This document shows, piece by piece, positions 16,478-24,537 of a DNA stretch of 64,000 nt. The position numbers were made by a program, and so were the translations under genes. Each line of letters starts with the position of its first letter. Within the stretch, counting starts at the first letter, position 1. The stretch is from Actinophytocola sp049647105. GTDB taxonomy: Bacteria; Actinomycetota; Actinomycetes; Mycobacteriales; Pseudonocardiaceae. The stretch is taken from positions 1-64,000 of the forward strand of contig NZ_JBARWZ010000027.1 of NCBI RefSeq assembly GCF_049647105.1, given 5' to 3'. The notes under the pieces are model-generated. The model worked only from the letters and a program-made list of their open reading frames with translations. It made no database searches and was not told the DNA's origin.

Positions 16478-17692
16478 GTGGCTACCGAAGCATTCGTCTA
16501 CGACGCGATCCGCACCCCGCGCGGCCGGGGCAAGAAGAACGGGTCGCTCCACGGAACCAAGCCGATCTCCCTCGTCGTCGGCCTGATCGACGAGCTGCGC
16601 AAGCGCAACCCCACCCTCGACGTCGACCGGGTCTCCGACCTGCTGCTCGGCGTCGTCACCCCCGTCGGTGACCAGGGCAGCGACATCGCGAAGACCGCCG
16701 CCATCGCGGCCGGGCTGCCGGACACCGTCGGTGGCGTGCAGCTCAACCGCTTCTGCGCGTCCGGTCTCGAGGCCGTCAACATCGCCGCCCAGAAGGTCGC
16801 GTCGGGCTGGGACGAGGTCGTCATCGGCGGCGGCGTCGAGTCGATGTCGCGGGTCTCGATGGGCTCCGACGGCGGCGCGTGGGCCATGGACCCCGCCACC
16901 GCCTATGACACCTACTTCGTGCCGCAGGGCGTCGGCGCCGACCTGATCGCGACGATCGAGGGCTTCTCGCGCGAGGACGTCGACGCCTACGCCGTGCGCA
17001 GCCAGCAGCTCGCGGCCAAGGCGGCGAGCAACGGCTACTTCGCGAACTCGATCATCCCGGTCGTCGACCAGAACGGCATCACCGTCCTGGACCACGACGA
17101 GCACATGCGCCCCGAGACCACCGTGGACGGGCTGGGCAAGCTGCCGCCGTCGTTCGCGGCGATCGGTGACATGGGTGGTTTCGACGCGGTGGCGCTACAG
17201 AAGTACCACTACGTCGAGAAGATCGACCACGTGCACCACGCGGGCAACTCCTCGGGCATCGTCGACGGCGCGGGCCTGGTGCTCGTCGGCTCCGAGCAGG
17301 CGGGCAAGGACATGGGCCTGACCCCGCGTGCCCGCATCGTCGCCACCGCCACCTCCGGGGCCGACTCGACGATCATGCTGACCGGCCCGATCCCGGCGAC
17401 CGAGAAGCTGCTCGCCAAGACCGGCCTGACCGTGGACGACATCGACCTGTTCGAGCTGAACGAGGCGTTCGCGTCGGTGGTGCTGAACTACCAGCGCAAG
17501 CTCGCGATCCCGGACGAGAAGCTCAACGTCAACGGCGGTGCCATCGCCATGGGCCACCCGCTCGGCGCGACCGGCGCGATGATCCTCGGCACCATGGTCG
17601 ACGAGCTGGAGCGCCGCCAGGCGCGCCGTGCCGTGATCACCCTCTGCATCGGCGGCGGCATGGGCGTCGCGACCCTCATCGAGCGCGTGTAA
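16478..17692 (+). CDS. fadA: Acetyl-CoA acetyltransferase (thiolase), FadA type
   Basis: 404 aa. Thiolytic cleavage of 3-ketoacyl-CoA in beta-oxidation. Active-site Cys in NRFCASGLEAVN (about residue 91), His in GGAIAMGHPLGATGA (about 360) and the second Cys in TLCIGGGMGVA. NEAFASV marks the conserved Asn/Glu segment. GTG start with GAGAGGA upstream. The downstream fadB-like gene begins 15 bases after its stop, so the two form the usual FadA-FadB trifunctional pair. This gene lies divergent to the double-TetR regulator. Confidence 0.93.
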   Translation: MATEAFVYDAIRTPRGRGKKNGSLHGTKPISLVVGLIDELRKRNPTLDVDRVSDLLLGVVTPVGDQGSDIAKTAAIAAGLPDTVGGVQLNRFCASGLEAVNIAAQKVASGWDEVVIGGGVESMSRVSMGSDGGAWAMDPATAYDTYFVPQGVGADLIATIEGFSREDVDAYAVRSQQLAAKAASNGYFANSIIPVVDQNGITVLDHDEHMRPETTVDGLGKLPPSFAAIGDMGGFDAVALQKYHYVEKIDHVHHAGNSSGIVDGAGLVLVGSEQAGKDMGLTPRARIVATATSGADSTIMLTGPIPATEKLLAKTGLTVDDIDLFELNEAFASVVLNYQRKLAIPDEKLNVNGGAIAMGHPLGATGAMILGTMVDELERRQARRAVITLCIGGGMGVATLIERV

Positions 17693-17707
17693 GGACGACG
17701 AGACTCA

Positions 17708-19867
17708 ATGACTGAGACCATTCGCTGGGAGAAGGACGCCGACGGGGTCGTCGTCCTCACGTTGGACGACCCGAACCAGTCGGCCAACACGATGAACCGC
17801 GACTACGCGGCGTCGATGCACGCCACGGTGGAGCGCCTGCACGCCGAGAAGGACGACATCACCGGCGTCGTGATCACCTCGGCGAAGAAGACGTTCTTCG
17901 CGGGCGGCGACCTGAAGGACATGATCGAGGCCAAGGCCGACCAGGCCAAGGAGGGCTTCGAGTTCATCCAGGGCATCAAGGCGGACCTGCGCCGCCTTGA
18001 GACGCTCGGCAAGCCGGTCGTCGCGGCCGTCAACGGCGCGGCGCTGGGCGGTGGCCTGGAGATCGCGCTGGCCACCCACCACCGGATCGCCGCGGACGTC
18101 AAGGGTTCGAAGATCGGCCTGCCGGAGGTCACGCTCGGCCTCCTGCCTGGTGGCGGCGGCGTCACCCGCACCGTGCGGCTGCTGGGCATCCAGAACGCGC
18201 TGCTGCAGGTGCTGTTGCAGGGCACGCAGTACAACCCGGCCAAGGCCAAGGACGTCGGCCTGGTGAACGAGGTCGTCGGCACCATCGACGAGCTGCTGCC
18301 CAAGGCCAAGGAGTGGATCAAGGCCAACCCAGGGGCCGCGCAGCCGTGGGACGTCAAGGGCTACAAGATCCCCGGTGGCACCCCGTCGCACCCGGCGTTC
18401 GCGGCGAACCTGCCCGCGTTCCCGGCCAACCTGCGCAAGCAGCTCAAGGGCGCCAACATGCCCGCGCCCAAGGCGATCCTGTCCGCCGCGATCGAGGGCG
18501 CGCAGGTCGACATCGACACCGCGCTCACCATCGAGTCCCGGTACCTGCTTTCGCTGCTGTCCGGCCAGGTCGCGAAGAACATGATCAAGGCGTTCTTCTT
18601 CGACCTGCAGCACATCAACTCCGGCGGCTCGCGGCCGGACGGCTACGAGAAGTTCACCGCCAGCAAGGTCGCCGTGCTCGGCGCGGGCATGATGGGTGCC
18701 GGCATCGCGTACGTGTGCGCCCGAGGCGGCATGGAGGTCGTCCTCAAGGACGTCACGCAGGAGGCGGCCGACAAGGGGCGGGACTACTCGGTCAAGCTGT
18801 TCGAGAAGGCCGTGTCCCGTGGCAAGGTCACGCAGGACAAGGCCGACGAGACCCTCGCGAGGATCAAGGCGACCGCCGACGCCGAGGACCTGGCTGGCGC
18901 GGACCTGGTGATCGAGGCGGTCTTCGAGAGCACCGAGCTGAAGCACAAGGTGTTCGCGGAGATCGAGAACATCGTGGCGCCGGACGCCGTGCTCGGCTCC
19001 AACACCTCCACGCTGCCGATCACCGGCCTCGCCGATGGCGTGAAGCGGCAGGAGGACTTCGTCGGCCTGCACTTCTTCTCTCCGGTCGACAAGATGCCGC
19101 TGCTGGAGATCATCGTCGGCGACAAGACCAGTGACGCCACGCTGGCCAAGGCGTTCGACGTGGCGCAGCAGATCAAGAAGACGCCGATCGTCGTCAACGA
19201 CTCGCGCGGCTTCTTCACCTCGCGGGTGATCGGCACGTTCATCAACGAGGCCGTCGCGATGGTCGCCGAGGGCGTCAACCCCGCGTCGGTGGAGCAGGCG
19301 GGTTCGCAGGCCGGTTACCCGGCACCGCCGCTGCAACTGCTGGACGAGCTGACGCTGACGCTGCCGCTGAAGATCCGCCGCGAGACCCAGGCCGCGATCG
19401 AGGCGGCCGGTGGCAAGTGGGACTCGCACGCGTCCGAGCCGATCATGGACCGGATGGTCGAGGAGTTCGACCGCAAGGGCCGCTCGTCCGGCGCGGGCTT
19501 CTACGAGTACGCGGACGGCAAGCGCACCGGGTTGTGGAAGGGCCTCTACGAGAACTTCACGAAGGAGGGGCACGAGATCCCGTTCGAGGACATGAAGGAG
19601 CGGATGCTCTTCGCGGAGGCCCTCGAGACGGTCAAGTGCTTCGACGAGGGTGTGCTGCGGTCGGTGCCGGACGCCAACATCGGCTCCATCATGGGCATCG
19701 GCTTCCCGCCGTGGACCGGTGGTGTCATCCAGTACATCAACGGATACGAAGGCGGCGTCGCCGGGTTCGTCGCGCGGGCACGTGAGCTGGCGCAGCGCTA
19801 CGGCGACCACTTCCTGCCGCCCGAGTCGCTGGTGGCGAAGGCCGAGAAGGGCGAGAAGTTCGAGTAA
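17708..19867 (+). CDS. fadB: Bifunctional enoyl-CoA hydratase / 3-hydroxyacyl-CoA dehydrogenase, FadB type
   Basis: 719 aa. The N-terminal crotonase domain (about 1-190) has the oxyanion-hole segments KKTFFAGGDLKDM and VNGAALGGGLEIALATHHRIAA and the catalytic Glu in GLPEVTLGLLPGGGG. A NAD-binding 3-hydroxyacyl-CoA dehydrogenase domain follows at about 318 (VAVLGAGMMGAGIAYVCARGG), with LHFFSPVDKMPLLEII and NDSRGFFTSR, then the C-terminal dehydrogenase domains. It hydrates and oxidises enoyl-CoA intermediates in partnership with the thiolase encoded just upstream. A strong stem-loop terminator follows the stop. Confidence 0.93.
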   Translation: MTETIRWEKDADGVVVLTLDDPNQSANTMNRDYAASMHATVERLHAEKDDITGVVITSAKKTFFAGGDLKDMIEAKADQAKEGFEFIQGIKADLRRLETLGKPVVAAVNGAALGGGLEIALATHHRIAADVKGSKIGLPEVTLGLLPGGGGVTRTVRLLGIQNALLQVLLQGTQYNPAKAKDVGLVNEVVGTIDELLPKAKEWIKANPGAAQPWDVKGYKIPGGTPSHPAFAANLPAFPANLRKQLKGANMPAPKAILSAAIEGAQVDIDTALTIESRYLLSLLSGQVAKNMIKAFFFDLQHINSGGSRPDGYEKFTASKVAVLGAGMMGAGIAYVCARGGMEVVLKDVTQEAADKGRDYSVKLFEKAVSRGKVTQDKADETLARIKATADAEDLAGADLVIEAVFESTELKHKVFAEIENIVAPDAVLGSNTSTLPITGLADGVKRQEDFVGLHFFSPVDKMPLLEIIVGDKTSDATLAKAFDVAQQIKKTPIVVNDSRGFFTSRVIGTFINEAVAMVAEGVNPASVEQAGSQAGYPAPPLQLLDELTLTLPLKIRRETQAAIEAAGGKWDSHASEPIMDRMVEEFDRKGRSSGAGFYEYADGKRTGLWKGLYENFTKEGHEIPFEDMKERMLFAEALETVKCFDEGVLRSVPDANIGSIMGIGFPPWTGGVIQYINGYEGGVAGFVARARELAQRYGDHFLPPESLVAKAEKGEKFE

Positions 19868-19888
19868 GCAGTAGGTCGTTTGGTATCT

Positions 19889-19930
19889 CCGCTGCCGTCG
19901 CACCCTCGTGGTGCGGCGGCAGCGGTGTTT
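19889..19930 (+). terminator. Rho-independent terminator after fadB
   Basis: Stem CCGCTGCCG-T-CGCAC with loop CCTCGTG and the complementary strand GTGCG-G-CGGCAGCGG (19889-19925), followed by TGTTTT. It ends the fadA-fadB transcript. Confidence 0.85.
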
Positions 19931-20051
19931 TGTGACCCTTTTCAATCCCAGGTGTGCCCTTTGGGGCGTATCTCCCAGTTGTGCTAACGACCCCGGTGGG
20001 GTGCGACGAACCATCCGTCGTTCGTCCAATTCACACCAAGGGGTTTCTAGG

Positions 20052-21278
20052 ATGAAGAAGTTCATTCGCGTCCTCGTCACCGCGGCGGCGGTCGGCACAG
20101 TCGCCGTGGCGGCTCAGGTGACGGCTTCGGCCGCACCGGCTCGGCCCGCCGCGGCCGAGGACGTTCTCACTGCCATGCAAAGGGATCTGGGCCTCACGGC
20201 CGCGCAGGCGACCACGCTGCGGTCGCAACAGGACCGGGCCGTCGACCTCGACGCTTCGCTGCGGACGGCACTCGGTGCCGACTTCGGCGGGTCGTGGTTC
20301 GACGCGGCCACCGGGAAGCTGACCGTCGCGGTCACCGAGTCGTCGCGGGTCGCGGAGGTGACCAAGCAGGGGGCGGATGCGAGGGTCGTGCGACACAGCG
20401 CGGCGGAGCTGGACGCCATCCGTGCCGAGCTGGACACGTTGTCCGGCAAGGCTTCCGGTGAGGGGCGGGCCAAGCAGGGGCCGTCGAAACTGCGTGGGCT
20501 CGCGAGCTGGCGGGTCGACGAGAAGACCAACAGCGTCGTCGTGACCACCATTGCCGGGCAGAAGTCGACGCTGTCCTCGCTCGCGAAGTACGGCGACGCC
20601 GTGCGGGTCGAGCAGACCGACCGCGCGCCGGTGCAGACCGCCAACTACCTCGACGGCGGCGACGCGTACAACTACGGCAGCTGCTCGGCGGGCTTCAACC
20701 TGCGCAACCCGAGCACCGGCCAGGGTTTCCTGCTGACCGCGGGCCACTGCGTCAGCACCGGGTCCACCGTCACCGGTCAGGACGGCACCACGCTGGGCAC
20801 GACCGTGGCCAGCTTCTTCCCGACCTACGACGACGCGCTGATCCGCAACGACAACCCGGGATACTGGATCCAGGGCCGGTGGGTCGACACGAACCCGTCC
20901 AACGGCGGGATCATCACGGTCAGCGGCTACAGCGACTCGCCGGTCGGTACGTACATGTGCAAGTCGGGTATCACGACGAAGTGGACCTGCGGCTACATCA
21001 CCGGCAAGAACGAGACGGTGAACTACAGCCAGGGCGCGGTGTACGGCATGACCCGCCACTCGGCGTGCGTCGAACCGGGCGACTCGGGTGGCGCGAACGT
21101 GGCGGCACTGTCCTACTGGTCGCCGGAGGGCGTCACCAGTGGCGCGCAGCTGTACTGGGACGGCAGCCGTTACCGCTGCGCGGCGGCGGTCGGTGCGGGG
21201 CAGAACGTCTCGTGGTACTTCCCGATCGCCGACAGCCTGGCCTACTACGGCCCGGTGTACGGCGTGACCATGTGGTGA
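20052..21278 (+). CDS. Secreted chymotrypsin-like serine protease (S1E, streptogrisin/alpha-lytic type) with propeptide
   Basis: 408 aa. Signal peptide MKKFIRVLVTAAAVGTVAVAAQVTASA (residues 1-27), then a propeptide of about 160 residues with the alpha-lytic-protease prodomain pattern (AAQATTLRSQQDRAVDLDASLRTALGADFGGSWFD) that acts as folding chaperone. The mature protease has the catalytic triad His in LLTAGHC, Asp in YDDALIR and Ser in EPGDSGGANVA, plus paired Cys residues. ATG start with the GGATG context. About 170 bases of this gene, including the catalytic-serine region, recur at 22724-22896. Confidence 0.92.
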   Translation: MKKFIRVLVTAAAVGTVAVAAQVTASAAPARPAAAEDVLTAMQRDLGLTAAQATTLRSQQDRAVDLDASLRTALGADFGGSWFDAATGKLTVAVTESSRVAEVTKQGADARVVRHSAAELDAIRAELDTLSGKASGEGRAKQGPSKLRGLASWRVDEKTNSVVVTTIAGQKSTLSSLAKYGDAVRVEQTDRAPVQTANYLDGGDAYNYGSCSAGFNLRNPSTGQGFLLTAGHCVSTGSTVTGQDGTTLGTTVASFFPTYDDALIRNDNPGYWIQGRWVDTNPSNGGIITVSGYSDSPVGTYMCKSGITTKWTCGYITGKNETVNYSQGAVYGMTRHSACVEPGDSGGANVAALSYWSPEGVTSGAQLYWDGSRYRCAAAVGAGQNVSWYFPIADSLAYYGPVYGVTMW

Positions 21279-21279
21279 C

Positions 21280-21519
21280 TCAGTAACAGGCCACGGTCCC
21301 GGCAGCATGGCTGACCGGGACCGTGTGCGTTGCCACGTCGAGGTGGAGCAGGAACGACGTCGGCTCTGGAACGTAGTCCGGGATGGTTTCCTTGAGGGCG
21401 AGTCCACTTTGGAGGTAGGTGCTCGGTGCGGTGGTCAGGATCGTGCCCGCGAACGCGGCGGTGACGTGACGGTGCACGTGTCCCGCGAGGACACGCGTGA
21501 CGTCGTGCCGTGCGATCAC
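21280..21519 (-). pseudogene. C-terminal remnant of a calcineurin-like phosphoesterase
   Basis: The minus strand reads RHDVTRVLAGHVHRHVTAAFAGT with the GHxHR metal-ligand motif of CpdA-type metallophosphoesterases, then a typical C-terminal barrel (TTAPSTYLQSGL, TSFLLHLDVATHTV) to a stop that converges on the protease gene. The N-terminal two thirds, with the other metal ligands, are missing: 25 bases further upstream lies the tRNA-Pro remnant. The gene was presumably cut when the island was inserted or rearranged. Confidence 0.7.
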
Positions 21520-21543
21520 AGGACCAGCGGACCTATCGCGACC

Positions 21544-21581
21544 GTCGGGCCGACAGGATTTGAACCTGCGGCCCCTTGACC
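21544..21581 (-). other. attachment-site remnant: 3' half of tRNA-Pro
   Basis: On the minus strand, 38 nt match the tRNA-Pro 3' half from the end of the anticodon loop: anticodon stem GTCAA, variable loop, T arm GCAGGTTCAAATCCTG and acceptor strand to the discriminator. Upstream of it no D arm, anticodon or matching acceptor strand is present, so this is not a functional tRNA. pSAM2-type actinomycete integrative elements recombine at exactly this part of tRNA-Pro. The intact tRNA lies outside the window. By the usual geometry the element side is to the right (higher coordinates). Confidence 0.75.
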
Positions 21582-21789
21582 TTGTTCGGCCACGCGGCTG
21601 CCTGCGGCGCAATCCGCAAAGCGCCTCTGACCTGGGCCGGAGCTTGCCGCAGGTTCTCGACGTTTGCCGGTGCGTGCCGGGGTCATATTGCACGAATGTT
21701 GCACGCGACCACTCCCCGGCCTGGCCGCGTTCGATGCATGGCGACATCTATGGTCGTTTGCGGCAGGGGTAAACGGCGGTCTGTGCTAC

Positions 21790-22122
21790 TTACGTCCCGA
21801 TCCCGAGCGCCTGCTTCAGGGCGTCGTTCAGACTCAGCACAGTCCCCGGGGCGAGTGCTCCCAGGTACTGTGCCGCTTCCAGCTCGTCCTTGAAGAGTTC
21901 GACGATCTCGTCAGCTAGCGCATACCCCACCAAGGGGTCGTCGTGACCCAACGGTACTGCGGTCGGGACGCGCGATTTGTCGGATGACGTGATCCTCGCC
22001 GCGAGTACGGAGTCAAGCAAGCGATTCCGTTGATTGTTGCTCACCACGACATACGGCTTAGGGCCGATGTTGCCGATGTCAACGCGGAAGACTTGCCCCC
22101 GAAGGGGTGTGGCTGCACTCAT
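21790..22122 (-). CDS. mazF: PemK/MazF-type toxin (endoribonuclease)
   Basis: 110 aa with the MazF/PemK fold: RGQVFRVDIGNIGPKPYVVVSNNQRN (beta-barrel core and conserved NN/R segment), then LAARITSSDKSRVPTAVPL. The family cleaves mRNA and is neutralised by the antitoxin encoded upstream; the ATG at 22122 overlaps the antitoxin stop (ATGA). Located next to the tRNA-Pro attachment remnant, it probably stabilised the mobile element. Confidence 0.85.
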   Translation of the reverse strand: MSAATPLRGQVFRVDIGNIGPKPYVVVSNNQRNRLLDSVLAARITSSDKSRVPTAVPLGHDDPLVGYALADEIVELFKDELEAAQYLGALAPGTVLSLNDALKQALGIGT

Positions 22123-22430
22123 TCAGCGAACCTAGCGCGCGCCTTCTTGACAGCGCGGTCGCGCAGGGCGCGGCGCTCTTGCTGCTCTTCGAGGCTTTGC
22201 TCGGCCAGCTTCGCGTAGCCGTCCTCCAGGGCCTTCTCTCGCAGAGCTGCAGCCCCGGCCCGAACCAGTGTCCGCAAGATGGCAGCGTCCGAAGCGTCTC
22301 GGACGTTCAGCCCGTGCTGGGCTGCCCACGCTTCAAGTGTCGCGTGCTCAGGGCGTGACGGGTCCGCAAAGACCTCAAGCGCCTGCTGGTCCGGGGCGTC
22401 AAGTGTCACAGAGATCCGTCGACTGGCCAT
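22119..22430 (-). CDS. mazE: MazE-like antitoxin (ribbon-helix-helix N-terminus)
   Basis: 103 aa. The N-terminal MASRRISVTLDAPDQQALEVFA matches a ribbon-helix-helix strand-helix pattern for DNA binding. The C-terminal half is a charged helix (KALEDGYAKLAEQSLEEQQERRALRDRAVKKARARF) expected to wrap the toxin. It is followed by mazF with a 4-base overlap. Start ATG at 22430 is chosen because the in-frame upstream ATG and GTG codons lie inside the inverted-repeat operator. Confidence 0.78.
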   Translation of the reverse strand: MASRRISVTLDAPDQQALEVFADPSRPEHATLEAWAAQHGLNVRDASDAAILRTLVRAGAAALREKALEDGYAKLAEQSLEEQQERRALRDRAVKKARARFAE

Positions 22431-22440
22431 GCACCCACTA

Positions 22441-22483
22441 TGCATCACTAAGCGCATCACTTCAAGCGTCATTTAGTGATGCA
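22441..22483. promoter_or_regulatory. Autoregulatory operator of the mazE-mazF pair
   Basis: Perfect inverted repeat TGCATCACTAA (22441-22451) and TTAGTGATGCA (22473-22483), with a third half-site GCATCACTT between them, beginning 10 bases upstream of the mazE ATG. Multiple GCATCACT half-sites suit cooperative binding by ribbon-helix-helix antitoxins. A promoter should lie just to the right (around 22484-22515). Confidence 0.7.
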
Positions 22484-22723
22484 CTGCCCTCGCATGCGTT
22501 ATGCGCACCAGGTACAGGGCGTTGACCTGGGAAAACGGTTCTCGCGACGGCGAAAGAAGGTATCTAGGAGCTGCATCACAGCTCGACGGCATCGACCCGG
22601 CGTTCCTGTGGAAGCTCAACGCCGAAGCTGACCGCCCCGACTGCACCCAGCCCGCCCACCACGCCGCCGCGCGCATCGTGGACCGGCAGACGACATTCTT
22701 CGCTCCCGCGAAGGAGGCCCGCT
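22484..22723. other. Unassigned stretch between mazE promoter and the protease fragment
   Basis: About 240 bases with frames open in several registers but no convincing start, Shine-Dalgarno or recognisable domain. It ends abruptly at the exact junction of the duplicated protease segment. It probably holds decayed element sequence plus the mazEF promoter. Confidence 0.4.
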
Positions 22724-22896
22724 ACGGTGAACTACAGCCAGGGCGCGGTGTACGGCATGACCCGCCACTCGGCGTGCGTCGAACCGGGCGACTCGGGTGG
22801 CGCGAACGTGGCGGCACTGTCCTACTGGTCGCTGGTAGTGGTGCGCAGTTGTGCTGGGACGGCAGCCGTTACCGCTGCGCGGCGGCGGTCGGTGCG
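22724..22896 (+). pseudogene. Duplicated internal fragment of the serine protease gene
   Basis: 22724-22831 is identical over 108 bases to 21015-21122 of the protease gene, and 22854-22896 is identical over 43 bases to 21155-21197. The 22-base segment between is a shortened and substituted version of the corresponding 32 bases. It carries the EPGDSGG catalytic-serine coding region but no start, no secretion signal and no His/Asp, so it cannot make a protease. Both ends are sharp junctions with unrelated DNA. Confidence 0.9.
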
Positions 22897-22952
22897 TTGG
22901 CCTTGTCACGTCGGGCCTTCTCGGCCTTGGCGTCCTTCCACGAACGGGTCAT
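22869..22952 (-). pseudogene. Small ORF truncated by the protease fragment
   Basis: ATG at 22952 with a good Shine-Dalgarno (GGAGGGCTGAGCA) reads MTRSWKDAKAEKARRDKAN, resembling the charged N-terminus of small actinobacterial element-borne proteins that precede HTH antitoxin domains. After 19 codons the frame enters the antisense of the duplicated protease segment and stops at 22869. The fragment therefore landed inside this gene. Identification of the family is tentative. Confidence 0.4.
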
Positions 22953-22953
22953 T

Positions 22954-23243
22954 GCTCAGCCCTCCTTCTCGTTACCTTCGAGTCGCCCCAGGTGCTCGCC
23001 TTTAACGCTAACGCCCTGACCTGCGAAAGGCCGACGACACGTCGTCGAAGAGCCCCCGAGCTGATCGGGCTTGATCTCGACTGGTGCCGGACCTACTACG
23101 GCCTTGGGGCCATGGTCCAACCGGGCGGCTCTGTGTGACTCGACGAGCAAGGCGAGTACCGGTACGAGCGACTGTCCGTCCACCCCGGACTCGACGACGT
23201 ATACAGGCGTGTGGACATGGAAGAAGCCGGGGGCCTCGGAGTG
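22954..23243 (+). other. Decayed coding-like sequence
   Basis: About 290 bases. The plus-strand frame from about 23135 reads LDEQGEYRYERLSVHPGLDD and VYRRVDMEEAGGLGVSAIEL to a stop near 23308, with amino-acid composition like a real protein tail. It has no start nearby and overlaps the DUF397 gene on the other strand. I treat it as a possible degraded gene end. Confidence 0.3.
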
Positions 23244-23411
23244 TCAGCGATCGAACTGACCAGCCTTCACAGTCCGCAGGAGGTCACGGAACGCCGGGGT
23301 CGGTAGTTCGGGCCCGTCAGCCTGCTTGCTGTCTCGCAAAGCCGTCAGGTCTTGCCGAACCTCGACACAGTCCCCGCTGTCCCCGCTGAAGCTGGACCTA
23401 CGCCAGTTCAT
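23244..23411 (-). CDS. DUF397 protein
   Basis: 55 aa: MNWRRSSFSGDSGDCVEV, then ALRDSKQADGPELPTPAF and RDLLRTVKAGQFDR. The W-R-(K/R)-S-S opening, the C-V-E-(V/L) core and the RDSKQ motif define DUF397. These small proteins are encoded next to XRE/DUF5753 regulators in actinomycetes, where pairs behave like developmental switches or toxin-antitoxin-like modules. It is too short for common ORF cut-offs. A second DUF397 gene lies 80 bases upstream. Confidence 0.85.
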   Translation of the reverse strand: MNWRRSSFSGDSGDCVEVRQDLTALRDSKQADGPELPTPAFRDLLRTVKAGQFDR

Positions 23412-23489
23412 GATCACGCCTCCCCGCTATGAGTAGACCAGCGGTGATCACTACCCCGGATGGTGACGGCTGCGCGACCATCACCCGGC

Positions 23490-23696
23490 TTACGCCTCGA
23501 CCTGGTTGGACTTCACTACGCCGATGAACGCCCGGAACGAGCTGTTCGCGAACACGAGCTGGCCGCCGTCCGGCTGCTTGCTGTCGCGGACAGCTCCCCA
23601 CGTCTCGCCGTCCGTGGCCAGTTCGACACACGAGCCGTTGGCTTGGGTGATGGTGCTCTTTCGCCAGTTGGCTTGGGAGAGGCGGTCACTGATCAT
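23490..23696 (-). CDS. DUF397 protein (second copy)
   Basis: 68 aa from the ATG at 23696: MISDRLSQANWRKSTITQ, GSCVELATDG, AVRDSKQPDGGQLVF and AFIGVVK. It has the same signature as its neighbour but is only moderately similar, so they are paralogues, not a recent duplication. It begins 23 bases after the XRE/DUF5753 remnant, the standard regulator-then-DUF397 order. A GAGGGG Shine-Dalgarno precedes the start. Confidence 0.88.
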   Translation of the reverse strand: MISDRLSQANWRKSTITQANGSCVELATDGETWGAVRDSKQPDGGQLVFANSSFRAFIGVVKSNQVEA

Positions 23697-23719
23697 TAGG
23701 TAACCCCTCCTCGGGATCA

Positions 23720-23850
23720 TCACGTCATGAGCTTGGCTTGAGCCTGGCGCATCATCGCGACGGACGTTTCCGCGTCCGCGGTCATGCCCCACACCCGATC
23801 ATAGATGCGCTGGAAGCGGGCTACTTCGTCGCTGCGCTCATCTGGTGTCG
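23720..23850 (-). pseudogene. C-terminal remnant of an XRE-family DUF5753 regulator
   Basis: The minus strand ends with VARFQRIYDRVWGMTADAET and SVAMMRQAQAKLM, the terminal helices of DUF5753 regulators that partner DUF397 proteins. The HTH and most of DUF5753 are absent; the sequence becomes unrelated near 23850, just before the 3' end of the ydcF-like gene. A deletion has fused these two genes' 3' parts. Confidence 0.6.
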
Positions 23851-23861
23851 GACGTGGCTGT

Positions 23862-24527
23862 TCAGGCAGCCTCGGGGATGAGGTGAGCGGTGTAGCCCGC
23901 GGCCACAAGGCGTTCGTACGCGGCCTGCACCTCGTCCGGCATGTCCTGCGGGATGGCGTAGCCGCGTTCTGCGTGGAGCCGGATTCGCTGCGTGTCGCCC
24001 ACCATCACGTTGATCATGCGCGGAATGTCGCCGATACCGGCCGCGTAGGTGTCCAGGTCTACCTGTTGGGACGTGCACACGACCTCGACCTCGGGCCAGA
24101 GCTTGCGGCAGGTCGCGTACGCGCGGCGCTCCTGATACGGGCGCGAGATGAGCATGACCGACTTCGGCGTGATGCCCTCGGCGCGCAACAGGTCGCGTGT
24201 CAGCGTCATGTTCTCGCCGGTGTTCCTGGCCTTGGACTCCACCCGGATCGCCTCGTCGGGCACGCCTTTCGCCAGCGCACGTTCCCGGTAGTGCACAGCC
24301 TCGCCACGTGGGAAGCGGTCGATGGTCGTCGGCGCATTGGCACCGGTGAACACCATTAGCGAGAAGAGGCTCCGCTTGTACAGCTCGGCGGTCCGCACGG
24401 CGACACCGATGTCGTGGCTACCGAGACCGACGCCGACATCCGTGTGCCGCAACTCGTGGCCCAGCCGGAGGTAGACCCACAAGATCTCCACGTCGTCGTG
24501 CACTGACGCAGGGATGACACCGGACAC
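23862..24527 (-). CDS. YdcF-family (DUF218) protein
   Basis: 221 aa from GTG at 24527 (GGAGGAA Shine-Dalgarno close upstream). DUF218 features: DVGVGLGSHDIGVAVRTAELY, MVFTGANAPTT, GVPDEAIRVESKARNTGENM (the conserved acidic and TxEN segment) and KSVMLISRPYQERRAYATCRKLWP. YdcF-like proteins have a Rossmann-type fold, bind nucleotides and are thought to act in envelope polysaccharide or cofactor metabolism. In actinomycete integrative elements a GntR-YdcF pair is common. It starts 10 bases after the GntR gene stop, so the two are an operon. Confidence 0.82.
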   Translation of the reverse strand: MSGVIPASVHDDVEILWVYLRLGHELRHTDVGVGLGSHDIGVAVRTAELYKRSLFSLMVFTGANAPTTIDRFPRGEAVHYRERALAKGVPDEAIRVESKARNTGENMTLTRDLLRAEGITPKSVMLISRPYQERRAYATCRKLWPEVEVVCTSQQVDLDTYAAGIGDIPRMINVMVGDTQRIRLHAERGYAIPQDMPDEVQAAYERLVAAGYTAHLIPEAA

Positions 24528-24537
24528 GGGTTCCTCC

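Noticed and set aside
21544..21620. Intact tRNA gene on the minus strand
   Set aside because: Only the 3' half of tRNA-Pro is present. No D arm, anticodon stem 5' strand or complementary acceptor strand exists upstream.
22501..23019. 172-aa open frame containing the duplicated protease segment
   Set aside because: It reads the protease fragment in a non-native frame and has no domain. The open frame is an accident of the insertion.
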